NCBI RefSeq assembly: GCF_014197055.1
Contig: NZ_JACIEW010000007.1
Coordinates: 124,001-188,000 of the forward strand
DNA length: 64,000 nucleotides
Direction of reading: 5' to 3'
Source: Devosia subaequoris
GTDB lineage: Bacteria > Pseudomonadota > Alphaproteobacteria > Rhizobiales > Devosiaceae
The position numbers and the translations under genes were made by a program. Each line of letters starts with the position of its first letter. Positions within the stretch are counted from its first letter, which is position 1. The notes beneath the pieces were generated by a model, which was not told where the DNA came from, made no database searches, and saw nothing but the letters and a program-made list of their open reading frames with translations. This document shows, piece after piece, positions 34,044 to 42,850 of this stretch.

Positions 34044-34419
34044 GGTTCTGTCTCCTGCCTCGACGCGGGAGGGAATCGTCTTTCCTCCAACGCAGGAAAA
34101 CGCTATCAGGTTGCTCGGAACAGAACAAGAACAAAGCGGCGACCGTGTGGGGCATTGCGACGGATATCGGCATGACGCCCTTGCATTACGAGACTTTACC
34201 GTAGACCGAGGTGGGCGTAGGAAAGCGCGCCTTGGATGAGGCAACGTGGCGCCCCGCAATTATCCGCCCTTCCAATGCCTGAAATCGGGTTGGTTCGGCG
34301 CGTTCCGATTTTCGCTGCTGACACGCGCTGTCGCACATTTTTTGCATTCCCCGTGTCGAAGGCTGGCGGCTTCCGCCGTCGCATGGGCGACACACTATTC
34401 GTGATGAGGGTTACGACAA
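34044..34419. other. Gene-free region between the divergent radical SAM and exporter genes
   Basis: About 375 bases with no convincing coding frame. It contains the LexA-type box near the radical SAM end (34118-34132). The half nearer the exporter gene holds its promoter, but I see no motif strong enough to name. The ribosome site GAGGG lies about ten bases before the exporter ATG. Confidence 0.55.
34118..34132 (-). promoter_or_regulatory. LexA-type (SOS) box upstream of the radical SAM gene
   Basis: The sequence is GAAC-AGAACAA-GAAC, that is GTTC-TTGTTCT-GTTC on the minus strand. This is an exact match to the alphaproteobacterial LexA consensus GTTC-N7-GTTC. It lies 75-90 bases before the ATG and overlaps a possible -35 element (TTGTTC) of the gene. 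Confidence 0.6.
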
Positions 34420-35904
34420 ATGACACTGCAAGCCACTTTGGATGAGACGGCCGGGATCGCGCCGCACCATCCCGACAATGCCGCCCGCAACCGCCTGGTC
34501 ATAGCCATCCTGCTGGTCTCGACCTTTGTGGTGTTTCTCAACGAAACCATTATGAGCGTAGCCATTCCGCACCTGATGGGGGACCTCGGCGTCACCGCCA
34601 GCGCGGCCCAGTGGTTGACCACCGGGTTCCTGCTGACCATGGCCGTCGTCATCCCGGTCACCGGTTTCCTGCTGCAGCGCATTAACACACGGCCCATGTT
34701 CCTGCTCGCCATGTCGATCTTTTCGACCGGCACGCTGGCCTGTGCGCTGGCGCCGGGCCTTGAATTGCTGATCGTCGGGCGGGTCATTCAGGCGGTGGGC
34801 ACAGCCATCATGATGCCTTTGCTGATGACCACCGTCATGACCCTGGTGCCACCCGAGTCACGTGGCAAGACCATGGGCAATATTTCCATCGTGATGTCTG
34901 TCGCTCCAGCCATCGGTCCGACCATTGGTGGCTTCATTCTGGCCAATTTCGACTGGCGCTTCATGTTCTACTTTACCCTGCCTATCGCTATTGCGGCGCT
35001 GGTGCTTGGTGGCTTGCGCATCCGCAATGTATCGGCCCCTCGCTATGCTCCGCTCGATGTGCTCTCGGTTATCCTGTCGGCCTTTGCCTTTGGCGGGCTG
35101 GTTTACGGCTTGTCGAGCTTTGGTGAGAGTTTTGCCCACACCGGGGAGCCCGGTCCGGTGCCACTCTGGCTGCCGATCGCCGTCGGCGTGATCGCCATGG
35201 GTCTATTCGCCTGGCGCCAATTCGGCCTGCAACGCGAAGACAAGGCGCTGCTGGACCTACGTGTCTTCCAGTCGCGCAACTATACCGTGTCAGTCTCGAT
35301 GATGCTGGTTGCCATGATGGCCCTGTTCGGCACGGTCATCCTGCTGCCCATCTACACCCAGAACGTGGTCGGTCTCGACACGCTCGAAACCGGTCTTCTG
35401 CTATTGCCCGGCGGCCTGATCATGGGGCTGCTTGGCCCGGTAGTCGGCCGTCTCTACGACCGTGTCGGTCCGAAGGTCCTGGCTGTGCCGGGCGCCATTC
35501 TGGTCTCCGCTGTGCTCTGGGCGCTGACCACGGTGGGGCAGGACACCGCGCCTTGGGCGTTGCTGGCGGGCCATGTAGTGCTCAGCGTTGGACTCGCCCT
35601 GATCTTCACCCCGGTATTCACCTCGTCAATGGGTTCGGTGCGTGCGGAGCTTTACTCGCACGCCTCGGCCGTACTCGGCTCGATCCAGCAACTGGCAGGT
35701 GCAGCAGGCATTGCCCTGTTCGTGGCGCTGATGACCATTCGCACCGCGGCCCTGACGTCCGAGGGTGTCGACCAGGTGGAAGCGCTGGCCGGCGGTATTC
35801 GCGCCGCTTTCCTCGTAGGGGCGATCATCTCGCTCTTTGCCATTCTTGCGGCTTTTTTCATCCGCAAGCCCGAGGGTGGGGCGCCCGGGCATGGCGGCCA
35901 CTGA
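34420..35904 (+). CDS. DHA2-family (EmrB/QacA) MFS multidrug exporter
   Basis: 494 residues with about 14 membrane helices, the size and layout of DHA2 drug:proton antiporters. The first helix region reads FVVFLNETIMSVAIPHLMGD, close to the family motif LDxTIVNVALP with Asn-Glu in place of Leu-Asp; QWLTTGFLLTMAVVIPVTGF and GRVIQAVGTAIMMPL follow. Substrate unknown. No periplasmic adaptor (EmrA-like) gene is beside it, so it may act alone. Start ATG at 34420. A strong terminator follows. Confidence 0.9.
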   Translation: MTLQATLDETAGIAPHHPDNAARNRLVIAILLVSTFVVFLNETIMSVAIPHLMGDLGVTASAAQWLTTGFLLTMAVVIPVTGFLLQRINTRPMFLLAMSIFSTGTLACALAPGLELLIVGRVIQAVGTAIMMPLLMTTVMTLVPPESRGKTMGNISIVMSVAPAIGPTIGGFILANFDWRFMFYFTLPIAIAALVLGGLRIRNVSAPRYAPLDVLSVILSAFAFGGLVYGLSSFGESFAHTGEPGPVPLWLPIAVGVIAMGLFAWRQFGLQREDKALLDLRVFQSRNYTVSVSMMLVAMMALFGTVILLPIYTQNVVGLDTLETGLLLLPGGLIMGLLGPVVGRLYDRVGPKVLAVPGAILVSAVLWALTTVGQDTAPWALLAGHVVLSVGLALIFTPVFTSSMGSVRAELYSHASAVLGSIQQLAGAAGIALFVALMTIRTAALTSEGVDQVEALAGGIRAAFLVGAIISLFAILAAFFIRKPEGGAPGHGGH

Positions 35905-35924
35905 CGCGAACCACAAATGAAAAT

Positions 35925-35955
35925 GGGCGCCGGATCGCTCCGGCGCCCTTTCCTT
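35925..35955 (+). terminator. Rho-independent terminator after the DHA2 exporter
   Basis: GGGCGCCGGA (35925-35934) pairs perfectly with TCCGGCGCCC (35939-35948) around a 4-base loop, followed by TTTCCTT. It sits between the exporter and the convergent LysR gene. Confidence 0.85.
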
Positions 35956-36856
35956 ATGGGCCCGCCCCCAGCGCCTGCTTCAGAAAGTCTATGACCACCC
36001 GGACACGCCGGGGCTGATAGGGCCGCGATGGATAGACCAGCCACGCAGCGTTCTCCCCGATCGAAGGAGAAAGCCTGTCATTAGGAAGCAGCGCAATGAG
36101 CTGGTTCATCCGAATACCGTCATTGACCAGCCAGTCGGCCAGAAGCGCAATACCGGCCCCGTCGAGGCAGGCGCGCCGCAGCGCGAGGGGCGAACTGATC
36201 GACATTGCGGGTTCGACCATGAAAGGGACCGCCGGTCTCCCCTCGCCAAGTCGGAACCACCGCTCGCCCATGCCTGGGAGGGCATAGGCAAGGCAGGCGA
36301 ACCCCTTGAGGTCGCCAAGGGTCTCCGGCGTGCCATGTCGCGCCGCAAATGCTGGCGAGCAACAAAGGATATAGCTTGTACCATGCAAGCGGGCCGCCAC
36401 GACATCACCCGACACATGCGGGGCGTGCCTGAGGGCCAGGTCGATCCCTTCCGATACCAGGTCCTGCTGGGTCTCGGTGAGAACAAGCTCGAGCTTGAGC
36501 TCGGGATGCCTTTCCTGCATTCGCCCCAATAGCGGCACCACCCGCCTTTCGCCATAGGCCACCGATGCCGAGAGCCGAACTTTACCCCGCACCTTGTTGG
36601 CCGCTTCACCCACGCAGTCCCGAAGCGCCTCCATTTCGGTCAGGATATGGCGCGCATGCACCAGCACATTGGCACCGGTTTCAGTCAGCGACAGATGCCT
36701 CGTATTGCGCTCGAACAACCGTCCGCCCAGATGCCTTTCAAGCGCGGCAATCTGGCGCGAGACCGTTGAGGGGTCAGTTTGATGCCTGTCGGCGGCAGCG
36801 GCAAAGCTGCCCGCATCTGCAGCACTCACCAGCAATTCGAGCAGACTGAGCTTCAT
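35954..36856 (-). CDS. LysR-family transcriptional regulator
   Basis: 300 residues. N-terminal winged helix-turn-helix: LLELLVSAADAGSFAAAA, then TDPSTVSRQIAALERHLG and LFERNTRHLSLTETG. The C-terminal ligand-binding domain starts at about 90 and includes GIDLALRHAP and GIALLADWLV, as in the group that regulates neighbouring oxidoreductase genes. I chose the ATG at 36856; an earlier in-frame start would add 56 residues through the operator region. It is divergent from the AhpC-like and SDR genes, which are its likely targets. Confidence 0.92.
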   Translation of the reverse strand: MKLSLLELLVSAADAGSFAAAADRHQTDPSTVSRQIAALERHLGGRLFERNTRHLSLTETGANVLVHARHILTEMEALRDCVGEAANKVRGKVRLSASVAYGERRVVPLLGRMQERHPELKLELVLTETQQDLVSEGIDLALRHAPHVSGDVVAARLHGTSYILCCSPAFAARHGTPETLGDLKGFACLAYALPGMGERWFRLGEGRPAVPFMVEPAMSISSPLALRRACLDGAGIALLADWLVNDGIRMNQLIALLPNDRLSPSIGENAAWLVYPSRPYQPRRVRVVIDFLKQALGAGP

Positions 36857-36900
36857 TGATGCAGCTTCGGAATGAGTGAGTGGGTATCGCGTCCATTTTT

Positions 36901-36943
36901 CCAGATTTCTGCACGCGCTACCAGAGCGCTTGTGAACATCTGG
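36901..36943. promoter_or_regulatory. Nested dyad, likely LysR operator
   Basis: Two inverted repeats share one centre (36922): an outer pair CCAGAT/ATCTGG (36901-36906 and 36938-36943) and an inner pair GCGCT/AGCGC (36915-36919 and 36925-36929) that extends with one mismatch to CA/TG. It lies in the 100-base gap between the LysR gene and the AhpC-like gene, the normal place for a LysR recognition site. Confidence 0.55.
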
Positions 36944-36956
36944 AGTATACAAGACG

Positions 36957-37463
36957 ATGCCTTCCATCGAGCCCGGCGGTGCCTTTCCGCCAATATCCCT
37001 CACCCTGCTGACAGGGGAGGACATGACCTTCGGCGCTGGTCACTGGCACCTCCTCGTCATCTATCGCGGCGCCCATTGCCCGATGTGCAAGGCATACCTC
37101 ACCGCGGCCGAAGCCCTTCGCCCGCGCTTTGCCGCGGCCGGTTTTAATCTGGTGCTAGCATCGGCAGACAGCGCGGAGCGCACACGGCCGCTGCTGAGCG
37201 AAACGGGCTATAATGGACCGGTCGCCGCGGGGCTGTCCGTTGACCAGATGCGAGAGCTTGGGGTCCACATGACCCCGGCTGGCGATACAGGCGCTGCCGG
37301 CCCCTTTGCCGAACCGGCGGCCTTTGCGGTGGATGCGGAGGGTCGCCTGCACCTGGTCCAGATCGGCAACGCCCCTTATGCCCGGCCCGATCTTGAAGCC
37401 TTGCTGGCTGGCCTTACTTACGACCGGGACAATGCCATCCAGCCCCGGGGTGGCGCACGATGA
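36957..37463 (+). CDS. AhpC/TSA-like (peroxiredoxin-like) protein with CPMC motif
   Basis: 168 residues with a thioredoxin fold. The motif is GAHCPMCKAYL at about 41-51: two cysteines separated by two residues, as in the redoxin-like AhpC/TSA group that includes thioredoxin-like oxidoreductases. There is no signal peptide. ASADSAERTRPLLSETGY and PAAFAVDAEGRLHLVQIGN are typical later parts. The physiological substrate is unknown. The stop overlaps the SDR start (ATGA), so the two are translationally coupled, and both are likely controlled by the divergent LysR regulator. Confidence 0.8.
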   Translation: MPSIEPGGAFPPISLTLLTGEDMTFGAGHWHLLVIYRGAHCPMCKAYLTAAEALRPRFAAAGFNLVLASADSAERTRPLLSETGYNGPVAAGLSVDQMRELGVHMTPAGDTGAAGPFAEPAAFAVDAEGRLHLVQIGNAPYARPDLEALLAGLTYDRDNAIQPRGGAR

Positions 37464-38233
37464 GCTCCGATATGCGACTTGCCTTGGCGGGAAAACGCGT
37501 CGTGATCACCGGCGCCAATCGTGGCATTGGTGCCGCGATCGTGGATCTGTTCGCCCGGAAGGGCGCGCATCTTGCCATGGTGAACCGGCGGCCTGCCGCT
37601 CCGTCGGGAAATGCGGGGGTTGTCGAGGTGCTCTGCGACCTCGCCGATTGGTCGGCAGTACCGGTCGCAATTGGCGCAGTTAGGGCGGAACTGGGTGGGA
37701 TAGATATTCTCATCAACAATGCGGGGACTATCGAGCCCATAGCAAGGGTCGAAGACAGTGATCCGGCCGCCTGGGCAAGCGTTGTGCAAACCAATCTGGT
37801 GGGCGCATTTGCCGTTACGCATGCGGTTCTGCCCGCGATGCTGGAGGCGGGCGGCGGCACCATCGTCAATGTCAGCTCCGGCGCGGCAATTGCCCCGCTG
37901 GAGGGTTGGAGCCACTACTGTGCCAGCAAGGCGGGCTTGTGCGCCCTGACTGCGTGCCTCGATCTGGAGCTGCGTGCCAAGGGCATTCGTGCTTTGGGAA
38001 TCAGTCCCGGTACCGTGGCCACGGATATGCAAGGGGCCATTCGACGCTCGGGCCTCAACCCCGTCAGTCGCCTGGACGCCAACGTCCACATCGCGCCGCT
38101 TTGGGTGGCTCAAGCGATCGCGTGGCTGTCGACGCCGGAGGCAGACCGTTTCCTGGGAACGGACTTTTCACTCAAGACCGAAGAGGGGCGCAGACTGGCC
38201 GGCTTGCCGCACAGCCGAGTGTCGCGCAGCTAG
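37460..38233 (+). CDS. Short-chain dehydrogenase/reductase (SDR)
   Basis: 257 residues. Rossmann motif TGANRGIGAAIVDLF (TGxxxGxG), NNAGTIEPIA, catalytic Ser in VNVSSGAAIAP and YCASKAG (Tyr-x3-Lys) are all present, so it should be an active NAD(P)-dependent oxidoreductase of the classical type. The substrate is unknown. It overlaps the preceding AhpC-like gene by 4 bases (ATGA) and is followed by a strong terminator. Confidence 0.92.
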   Translation: MSSDMRLALAGKRVVITGANRGIGAAIVDLFARKGAHLAMVNRRPAAPSGNAGVVEVLCDLADWSAVPVAIGAVRAELGGIDILINNAGTIEPIARVEDSDPAAWASVVQTNLVGAFAVTHAVLPAMLEAGGGTIVNVSSGAAIAPLEGWSHYCASKAGLCALTACLDLELRAKGIRALGISPGTVATDMQGAIRRSGLNPVSRLDANVHIAPLWVAQAIAWLSTPEADRFLGTDFSLKTEEGRRLAGLPHSRVSRS

Positions 38234-38237
38234 CGAC

Positions 38238-38278
38238 CCGAGCTGGCGGGACAAATGCCGCCAGCTCGGTTTGGCTTT
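38238..38278 (+). terminator. Rho-independent terminator after the SDR gene
   Basis: CCGAGCTGGCGG (38238-38249) pairs perfectly with CCGCCAGCTCGG (38258-38269), 12 base pairs with an 8-base loop, followed by TTTGGCTTT. It lies between the SDR gene and the convergent moaB. Confidence 0.88.
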
Positions 38279-38292
38279 AGTTGGGCCGCGAC

Positions 38293-38835
38293 TTACCGCT
38301 CGTCGAGCCGCGGCATCAGTTCGACAAAATTGCACGGCTTGTGTCGGTAATCGAGCTGGTGGCTAAGAATGCCTTCCCAGGCGTCGCGACAGGCGCCACG
38401 CGAACCGGGCAGGCAGAACACGAATGTGGTGCCGATCAATCCCGCTGTGGCGCGCGACTGCAGTGAGGAGGTGCCCACCGTGGTGGCCGAATATTGGTGA
38501 AACAGCACCGAAAAGCCTTCCATGCGCTTATCGAATAGTGGCTCGACCGCCTCCGGCGTGATGTCGCGCCCGGAAAACCCGGTGCCGCCGGTGGTCAGGA
38601 TCACATCGACCTTGGAGTTGGCCACATAGGTCTGCACTGCGGCGCGGACGAGCTGAATTTCGTCGCGCACCACCTGCCGCTCAAAGCACTGATGCCCATC
38701 TGCCTCAAGCAGGGACTTGAGCAGAGCGCCACCGGTATCGGTTTCCAGCGTACGCGTGTCGGATACGGCAATGACGGCGATGGATAATGGCTTGAAGTCC
38801 CGGTCCTCAAATTTTGCCGTTTTGAACATCGCCAT
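38293..38835 (-). CDS. moaB: Molybdenum cofactor biosynthesis protein MoaB
   Basis: 180 residues of the MogA/MoaB fold, which binds or adenylylates molybdopterin. Seen: SIAVIAVSDTRTLETDTGG, the glycine motif TTGGTGFSGRDITPEAVEPL, and VFCLPGSRGACRDAWE. The typical MoaB ending, with the C-terminal ELMPRLDER, is complete. Start ATG at 38835 (a second ATG at 38829 is possible); it overlaps the end of the upstream MFS gene by about 29 bases, so the two may be coupled. No other molybdenum cofactor gene is nearby. Confidence 0.93.
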   Translation of the reverse strand: MAMFKTAKFEDRDFKPLSIAVIAVSDTRTLETDTGGALLKSLLEADGHQCFERQVVRDEIQLVRAAVQTYVANSKVDVILTTGGTGFSGRDITPEAVEPLFDKRMEGFSVLFHQYSATTVGTSSLQSRATAGLIGTTFVFCLPGSRGACRDAWEGILSHQLDYRHKPCNFVELMPRLDER

Positions 38836-40132
38836 TACCCTCCAGCGTCTCGATCAGTTCCTCTGGCACCGGCGCTTCCCCGGCGGTGGTGAACTCGTCC
38901 GCCTCCATATCAGCGCGCGGGTCGAGGGCAAAGGTTTCGGGTGTCACCTGTTTATCGCTCATTGCCTGGAACGGCGCGCGCTCAGCAGCATCCACGCTCT
39001 TGCGCACCCGCATCCGCAGATAGGCTGCCCCGGCCAGAGCACCATGGAAGCTGGCCGTGACCAGGAACAGGCCGACAGGCTGCCAGGCCCCCATGATCAA
39101 TGAGGCAACCGCCGGGCCAAGGGCAAGGCCAACGCCCAGGATCAGCAGCATGCCTCCGGCGATCTTGGCAAAATCACCGTCGCGGGCAAAATCGTTGGCA
39201 TGAGCCACCGCCACCGCATAGATGGGGTTGGCCGCAAAGCCATAGGCGGCAAAGAGCACATACATGCCCCAGCCGGCGCCGGGGTTGATCAGGACGGTCA
39301 TCGCCCCGACGACGGCCGCAAATCCGGCCAGCCCGATCAGCACCAGTCGCCGGTCGATGCGGTCGGACAGGCGTCCGAAAGGCACCTGCGCTACCGCGCC
39401 GAGGATCGCCGCTACGGCAAACAGCAGGGCGATCCCACTCGCATCCAGCCCCTGCTCGTACCCATAGACTGGGGCCAGCGTGCCGAATGCGCCATTGGCC
39501 ATGCCGACCGAGAAGGCGGCAATCGCGGCGACTGGTGAAGTGCGATAGAGCAAGCCAATGTCGACCCGCGCCGATTGCAATGGCTGGGGTTGCGGGCTCG
39601 ACGTCAGCGCGGTGGGCAACACCGCGCAGATAAAGCTGATTGCGCCGATGACGAAAGGTATGTAGCCCGCCGTGCCGGTAACCGACATGGCAACCTGTCC
39701 CAGGGTCGAGGCTGCCATGTTGATGGTCACATAGATCGAAAAGATCGTGCCACGGTTGCGGTTGTCGGACACCTCGTTGAGCCAGCTCTCAACAATCATC
39801 GCCGCCCCGGCAAAACAGAAGCCGGAAAGCGCCCGCAGCATGATCCAGCTAAAATCATTGATCCAGAGCAGGTTGAGCAGGATCGTGATCGTGCCGATGG
39901 CCGCCATCACTGAGAAGGCGCGAATATGCCCCACCTTGCGCACGACCAGCGGCACCGTCAGTGAACCGGCGACGAAGCCGATCGACCAACCCGTGCCGAT
40001 CAGGCCAAGTGCCAGTAGCGAGAAACCTTCTTCAGCGCCGCGAACCGACAGCAGAAGCCCCTGCAGGCCGCCACCGAACATGAGCAGGGCCGACCCCAGG
40101 AACAGGGCATAAATCTTGATGACGGAAGCCAT
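38807..40132 (-). CDS. MFS transporter (YcaD-like)
   Basis: 441 residues, 12 membrane helices expected. The N-terminus SALLMFGGGLQGLLLSVRG and the segments GLIGTGWSIGFVAGSL and ALSGFCFAGAAMIVESWLNE match the YcaD-type group of the major facilitator superfamily, whose substrates are mostly unknown. The last 60 residues form a charged, Glu-rich cytoplasmic tail. Upstream of moaB on the same strand with a 29-base overlap. A small hairpin (GAACGCG/CGCGTTC, 40172-40192) lies between it and the UDG gene. Confidence 0.85.
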   Translation of the reverse strand: MASVIKIYALFLGSALLMFGGGLQGLLLSVRGAEEGFSLLALGLIGTGWSIGFVAGSLTVPLVVRKVGHIRAFSVMAAIGTITILLNLLWINDFSWIMLRALSGFCFAGAAMIVESWLNEVSDNRNRGTIFSIYVTINMAASTLGQVAMSVTGTAGYIPFVIGAISFICAVLPTALTSSPQPQPLQSARVDIGLLYRTSPVAAIAAFSVGMANGAFGTLAPVYGYEQGLDASGIALLFAVAAILGAVAQVPFGRLSDRIDRRLVLIGLAGFAAVVGAMTVLINPGAGWGMYVLFAAYGFAANPIYAVAVAHANDFARDGDFAKIAGGMLLILGVGLALGPAVASLIMGAWQPVGLFLVTASFHGALAGAAYLRMRVRKSVDAAERAPFQAMSDKQVTPETFALDPRADMEADEFTTAGEAPVPEELIETLEGNGDVQNGKI

Positions 40133-40221
40133 GACGCTATTCGGCCTTCGGATAGAGCTTGCAAATCACACGAACGCGACCATAGCGCGTTCAGTTGCCC
40201 TGGATAGTCAGGAATTGCGGG

Positions 40222-41034
40222 TCAGGCGAGACCGAGTTCTTCCACGCGCTGCTTGAAGCTCAGCAGGTCTCGCCATGCCTGTTGCTTGGCCGGCGGATTG
40301 CGCAGCAGATAGGCCGGATGCAGAGAGGGCAGAGCTGGCACGGAATGGGAGCCGATGGTCACGTCCTGCCATTTGCCGCGCATCTTGATAATGCCGCTGG
40401 TGGTTTTGAACACGGTCTGCATGGCCGGGCCGCCCAGCGTCATCACCAGTTTGGGTGCGACCAGTTCCACCTGCCGGTTGAGGAAGGGCAGGCACAATTC
40501 CATTTCCTCGGGCGTCGGCGTGCGATTGCCGGGCGGGCGCCAGGGCACGGTATTGACGATGTAGACCGAGGTGCGGTCGAGCCCAATGGCGCCCAGCATG
40601 CGGTCGAGCAATTGACCCGATCGGCCCACAAAGGGCTTGCCCTGCCGGTCCTCTTCGGCACCGGGAGCCTCGCCGATCAGCATGATCTTCGCTTCCGGAT
40701 TGCCATCGGCAAATACCAATCTGGTGGCGCGAAACTTCAGGCCGCAGCCATCGTAGTTTTCAAGCGCAGTGCGCAGGGCGTCGAGCGATTGGGCCGAAGC
40801 TGCCAACTGGCGTGCTTCGCTCGGGTCGCCGCCAACCGGACCAGAAAGGGGCGGGGGCGCCGCGGGTGCATCGCCGGGCAAAGGGGCACGCGGCGGCATG
40901 GCGGTCGGAGCAGGTGGCTTCTGGGCAAAGCGATCGGCCGGTTCATCAACCACGGCCAAATCCACTCCGGCGGCCCGATACCAGTCGAGCACCGAGAGCA
41001 GTTCGGCATTGTTGAGCGGTCGATCTTGAGACAT
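40222..41034 (-). CDS. Uracil-DNA glycosylase, family-4 type, missing cluster cysteines
   Basis: 270 residues. The first 95 are Pro/Ala-rich and probably disordered. The catalytic core shows motif 1 [30 protein letters not shown] and motif 3 [10 protein letters not shown], so it should remove uracil. Family-4 enzymes usually bind a 4Fe-4S cluster with four cysteines; here only two cysteines occur in the whole protein (DGCGL and ELCLPF). The first of the usual pair is Tyr, and the KCRPP position reads PWRPP. I chose the ATG at 41034; a longer in-frame start runs to 41079. It is divergent from ETF-QO. Confidence 0.88.
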   Translation of the reverse strand: MSQDRPLNNAELLSVLDWYRAAGVDLAVVDEPADRFAQKPPAPTAMPPRAPLPGDAPAAPPPLSGPVGGDPSEARQLAASAQSLDALRTALENYDGCGLKFRATRLVFADGNPEAKIMLIGEAPGAEEDRQGKPFVGRSGQLLDRMLGAIGLDRTSVYIVNTVPWRPPGNRTPTPEEMELCLPFLNRQVELVAPKLVMTLGGPAMQTVFKTTSGIIKMRGKWQDVTIGSHSVPALPSLHPAYLLRNPPAKQQAWRDLLSFKQRVEELGLA

Positions 41035-41102
41035 TGGGCCCGTTATGTCACACCCCGTTCGAGGCGACCAGTCGCACATCAGGCCCTAAAGGTGCATTTT
41101 CA

Positions 41103-42755
41103 ATGGCAGAAGCCGGTAATCGCGAAACGCTTCCGACCGATGTACTGATCGTCGGTGCCGGACCGTCCGGTCTGGCCGCCGCCATTCGTCTCAAGCAGCG
41201 TCATCCCGACCTCGCTGTGACGGTCGTGGAGAAGGCCGCCGAGATTGGCGGCCATATCCTTTCGGGCGCGGTGATGGACCCCGTGGGTCTTGACGCGCTG
41301 ATCCCCGATTGGCGGCTCAAGGCTGCACCGGTCGGTCCCGACGTCACCAGGGACACTTATCACTTCCTCACTCAATCGGCCGATTTCGCCTTCCCCCATG
41401 CGCTGGTGCCGCCGCAGATGCGCACGAAGAATGGCATCATCGTCAGCTTGGGTGATCTGGTGCGCTGGTTGGGCGAACAGGCCGCAGAATTGGGCGTCGA
41501 TATTTTCCCTATGACGGCAGCGGTCGATGTGCTGCGGAGCGGCGATGGCCCGGTACGCGGCATCATCACCGGCGATCTTGGTCTGGATGCAGAGGGCAAA
41601 CCCAAGTCGGGACACGCTGAGGGCATTGCGCTCGAAGCAAAATACACTTTGATTGCGGAGGGTGCGCGCGGCTCGCTGGCCAAGCAGATCATCGGCGACT
41701 TCGCGCTCGACAAGAATGCCAGCCCGCAGAAATTCGGCCTCGGTATCAAGGAAGTCTGGGAAATCCCGGCAGACCGGCATCAGCCGGGCCGGGTCGACCA
41801 CTTTCTGGGCTTCCCGCTCGACAAGCGGACCGGTGGCGGCGGCTTTGCCTATCACGCCCAGGACAACAAGCTCTATCTCGGGCTGGTCGTGCACCTCGAT
41901 TATGCGGACCCCACACTCTCGCCATTTGACGAATTCCAGCGCTTCAAGACTCATCCGCGCATTGCCAGCTTGCTCGAAGGGGCAACCCGCATCAGCTATG
42001 GCGCGCGCGCGCTCACTGCCGGCGGGTTGCAGGCCGTACCGGACCTCGCCTTCGAGGGGGGCGGACTGATCGGCTGTGCGGCCGGGTTCATGAACGCGCC
42101 GCGCCTCAAGGCCATCCACAACGCGATTCTTTCCGGCATCGGCGCGGCAGACGCAGTGGGCGATGCCATTGCCGCGGGGCGTCAGCATGACCGGATTGCC
42201 GATCTCGGCCATCACGTCCTTTCGACCGGTATCGAGAAAGAACTGGCCGGGGTCCGTAACCTCAAGCCGCTCTGGAGCCGGTTCGGCACACTGCTCGGCG
42301 CATTCCTCGGCGGCTTCGATATGTGGTGCCAGAACCTGCTGCGCTTTTCGCCCTTCGGCACGCTGCGCTGGAGTACGCCTGATTCGGCCCAGCTCAAGAC
42401 TCTGGACAAGGTCAAACCACGCCAATATGCCCGCCCCGATGGCAAGACGACCTTTGATAGATCATCCTCGGTGTTTCTGGCCAATCTGGCCCATGACGAG
42501 GACCAGCCGGTTCATCTCGTGCTGGCAGATCCGTCCGTGCCAGTCAGCGAAAACCTGCCGCGTTATGGCGAGCCCGCACCGCGCTATTGCCCTGCCGGCG
42601 TTTACGAAATGGCTGAGGAAAACGGCGCGCCGGTGTTCCGCATCCACGCGGCCAATTGCGTGCATTGCAAGACCTGCGACATCAAGGACCCGGCCCGCAA
42701 TATCACTTGGGTGCCCCCCGAGGGCGGTAGTGGGCCGAACTACAGCGGAATGTGA
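41103..42755 (+). CDS. Electron transfer flavoprotein-ubiquinone oxidoreductase
   Basis: Membrane-associated FAD and iron-sulfur enzyme passing electrons from ETF to ubiquinone during fatty acid, amino acid and choline breakdown. 550 residues. FAD-binding DVLIVGAGPSGLAAAIRLKQ near the N-terminus; quinone-region motifs GGHILSGAVMDP and AEGARGSLAKQ; C-terminal 4Fe-4S cysteines in RYCPAGVYE and ANCVHCKTCDIKDP. I chose the ATG at 41103 for MAEAGNRETLPTDV; an earlier in-frame start overlaps the UDG gene. ETF subunit genes are not in the window. Confidence 0.95.
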   Translation: MAEAGNRETLPTDVLIVGAGPSGLAAAIRLKQRHPDLAVTVVEKAAEIGGHILSGAVMDPVGLDALIPDWRLKAAPVGPDVTRDTYHFLTQSADFAFPHALVPPQMRTKNGIIVSLGDLVRWLGEQAAELGVDIFPMTAAVDVLRSGDGPVRGIITGDLGLDAEGKPKSGHAEGIALEAKYTLIAEGARGSLAKQIIGDFALDKNASPQKFGLGIKEVWEIPADRHQPGRVDHFLGFPLDKRTGGGGFAYHAQDNKLYLGLVVHLDYADPTLSPFDEFQRFKTHPRIASLLEGATRISYGARALTAGGLQAVPDLAFEGGGLIGCAAGFMNAPRLKAIHNAILSGIGAADAVGDAIAAGRQHDRIADLGHHVLSTGIEKELAGVRNLKPLWSRFGTLLGAFLGGFDMWCQNLLRFSPFGTLRWSTPDSAQLKTLDKVKPRQYARPDGKTTFDRSSSVFLANLAHDEDQPVHLVLADPSVPVSENLPRYGEPAPRYCPAGVYEMAEENGAPVFRIHAANCVHCKTCDIKDPARNITWVPPEGGSGPNYSGM

Positions 42756-42850
42756 CCGGGCAAAATGGCCCTGCCCTTGCGGCGCAGTCGCAAAACGGAC
42801 AATCTTTGCGCCCACACGCGCCGGCAACGGCATAGGGAGAATTTGAGCAC

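Noticed and set aside
41100-42425. Minus-strand open frame of 441 codons opposite ETF-QO.
   Set aside because: Shadow of a well-supported gene; no family pattern.
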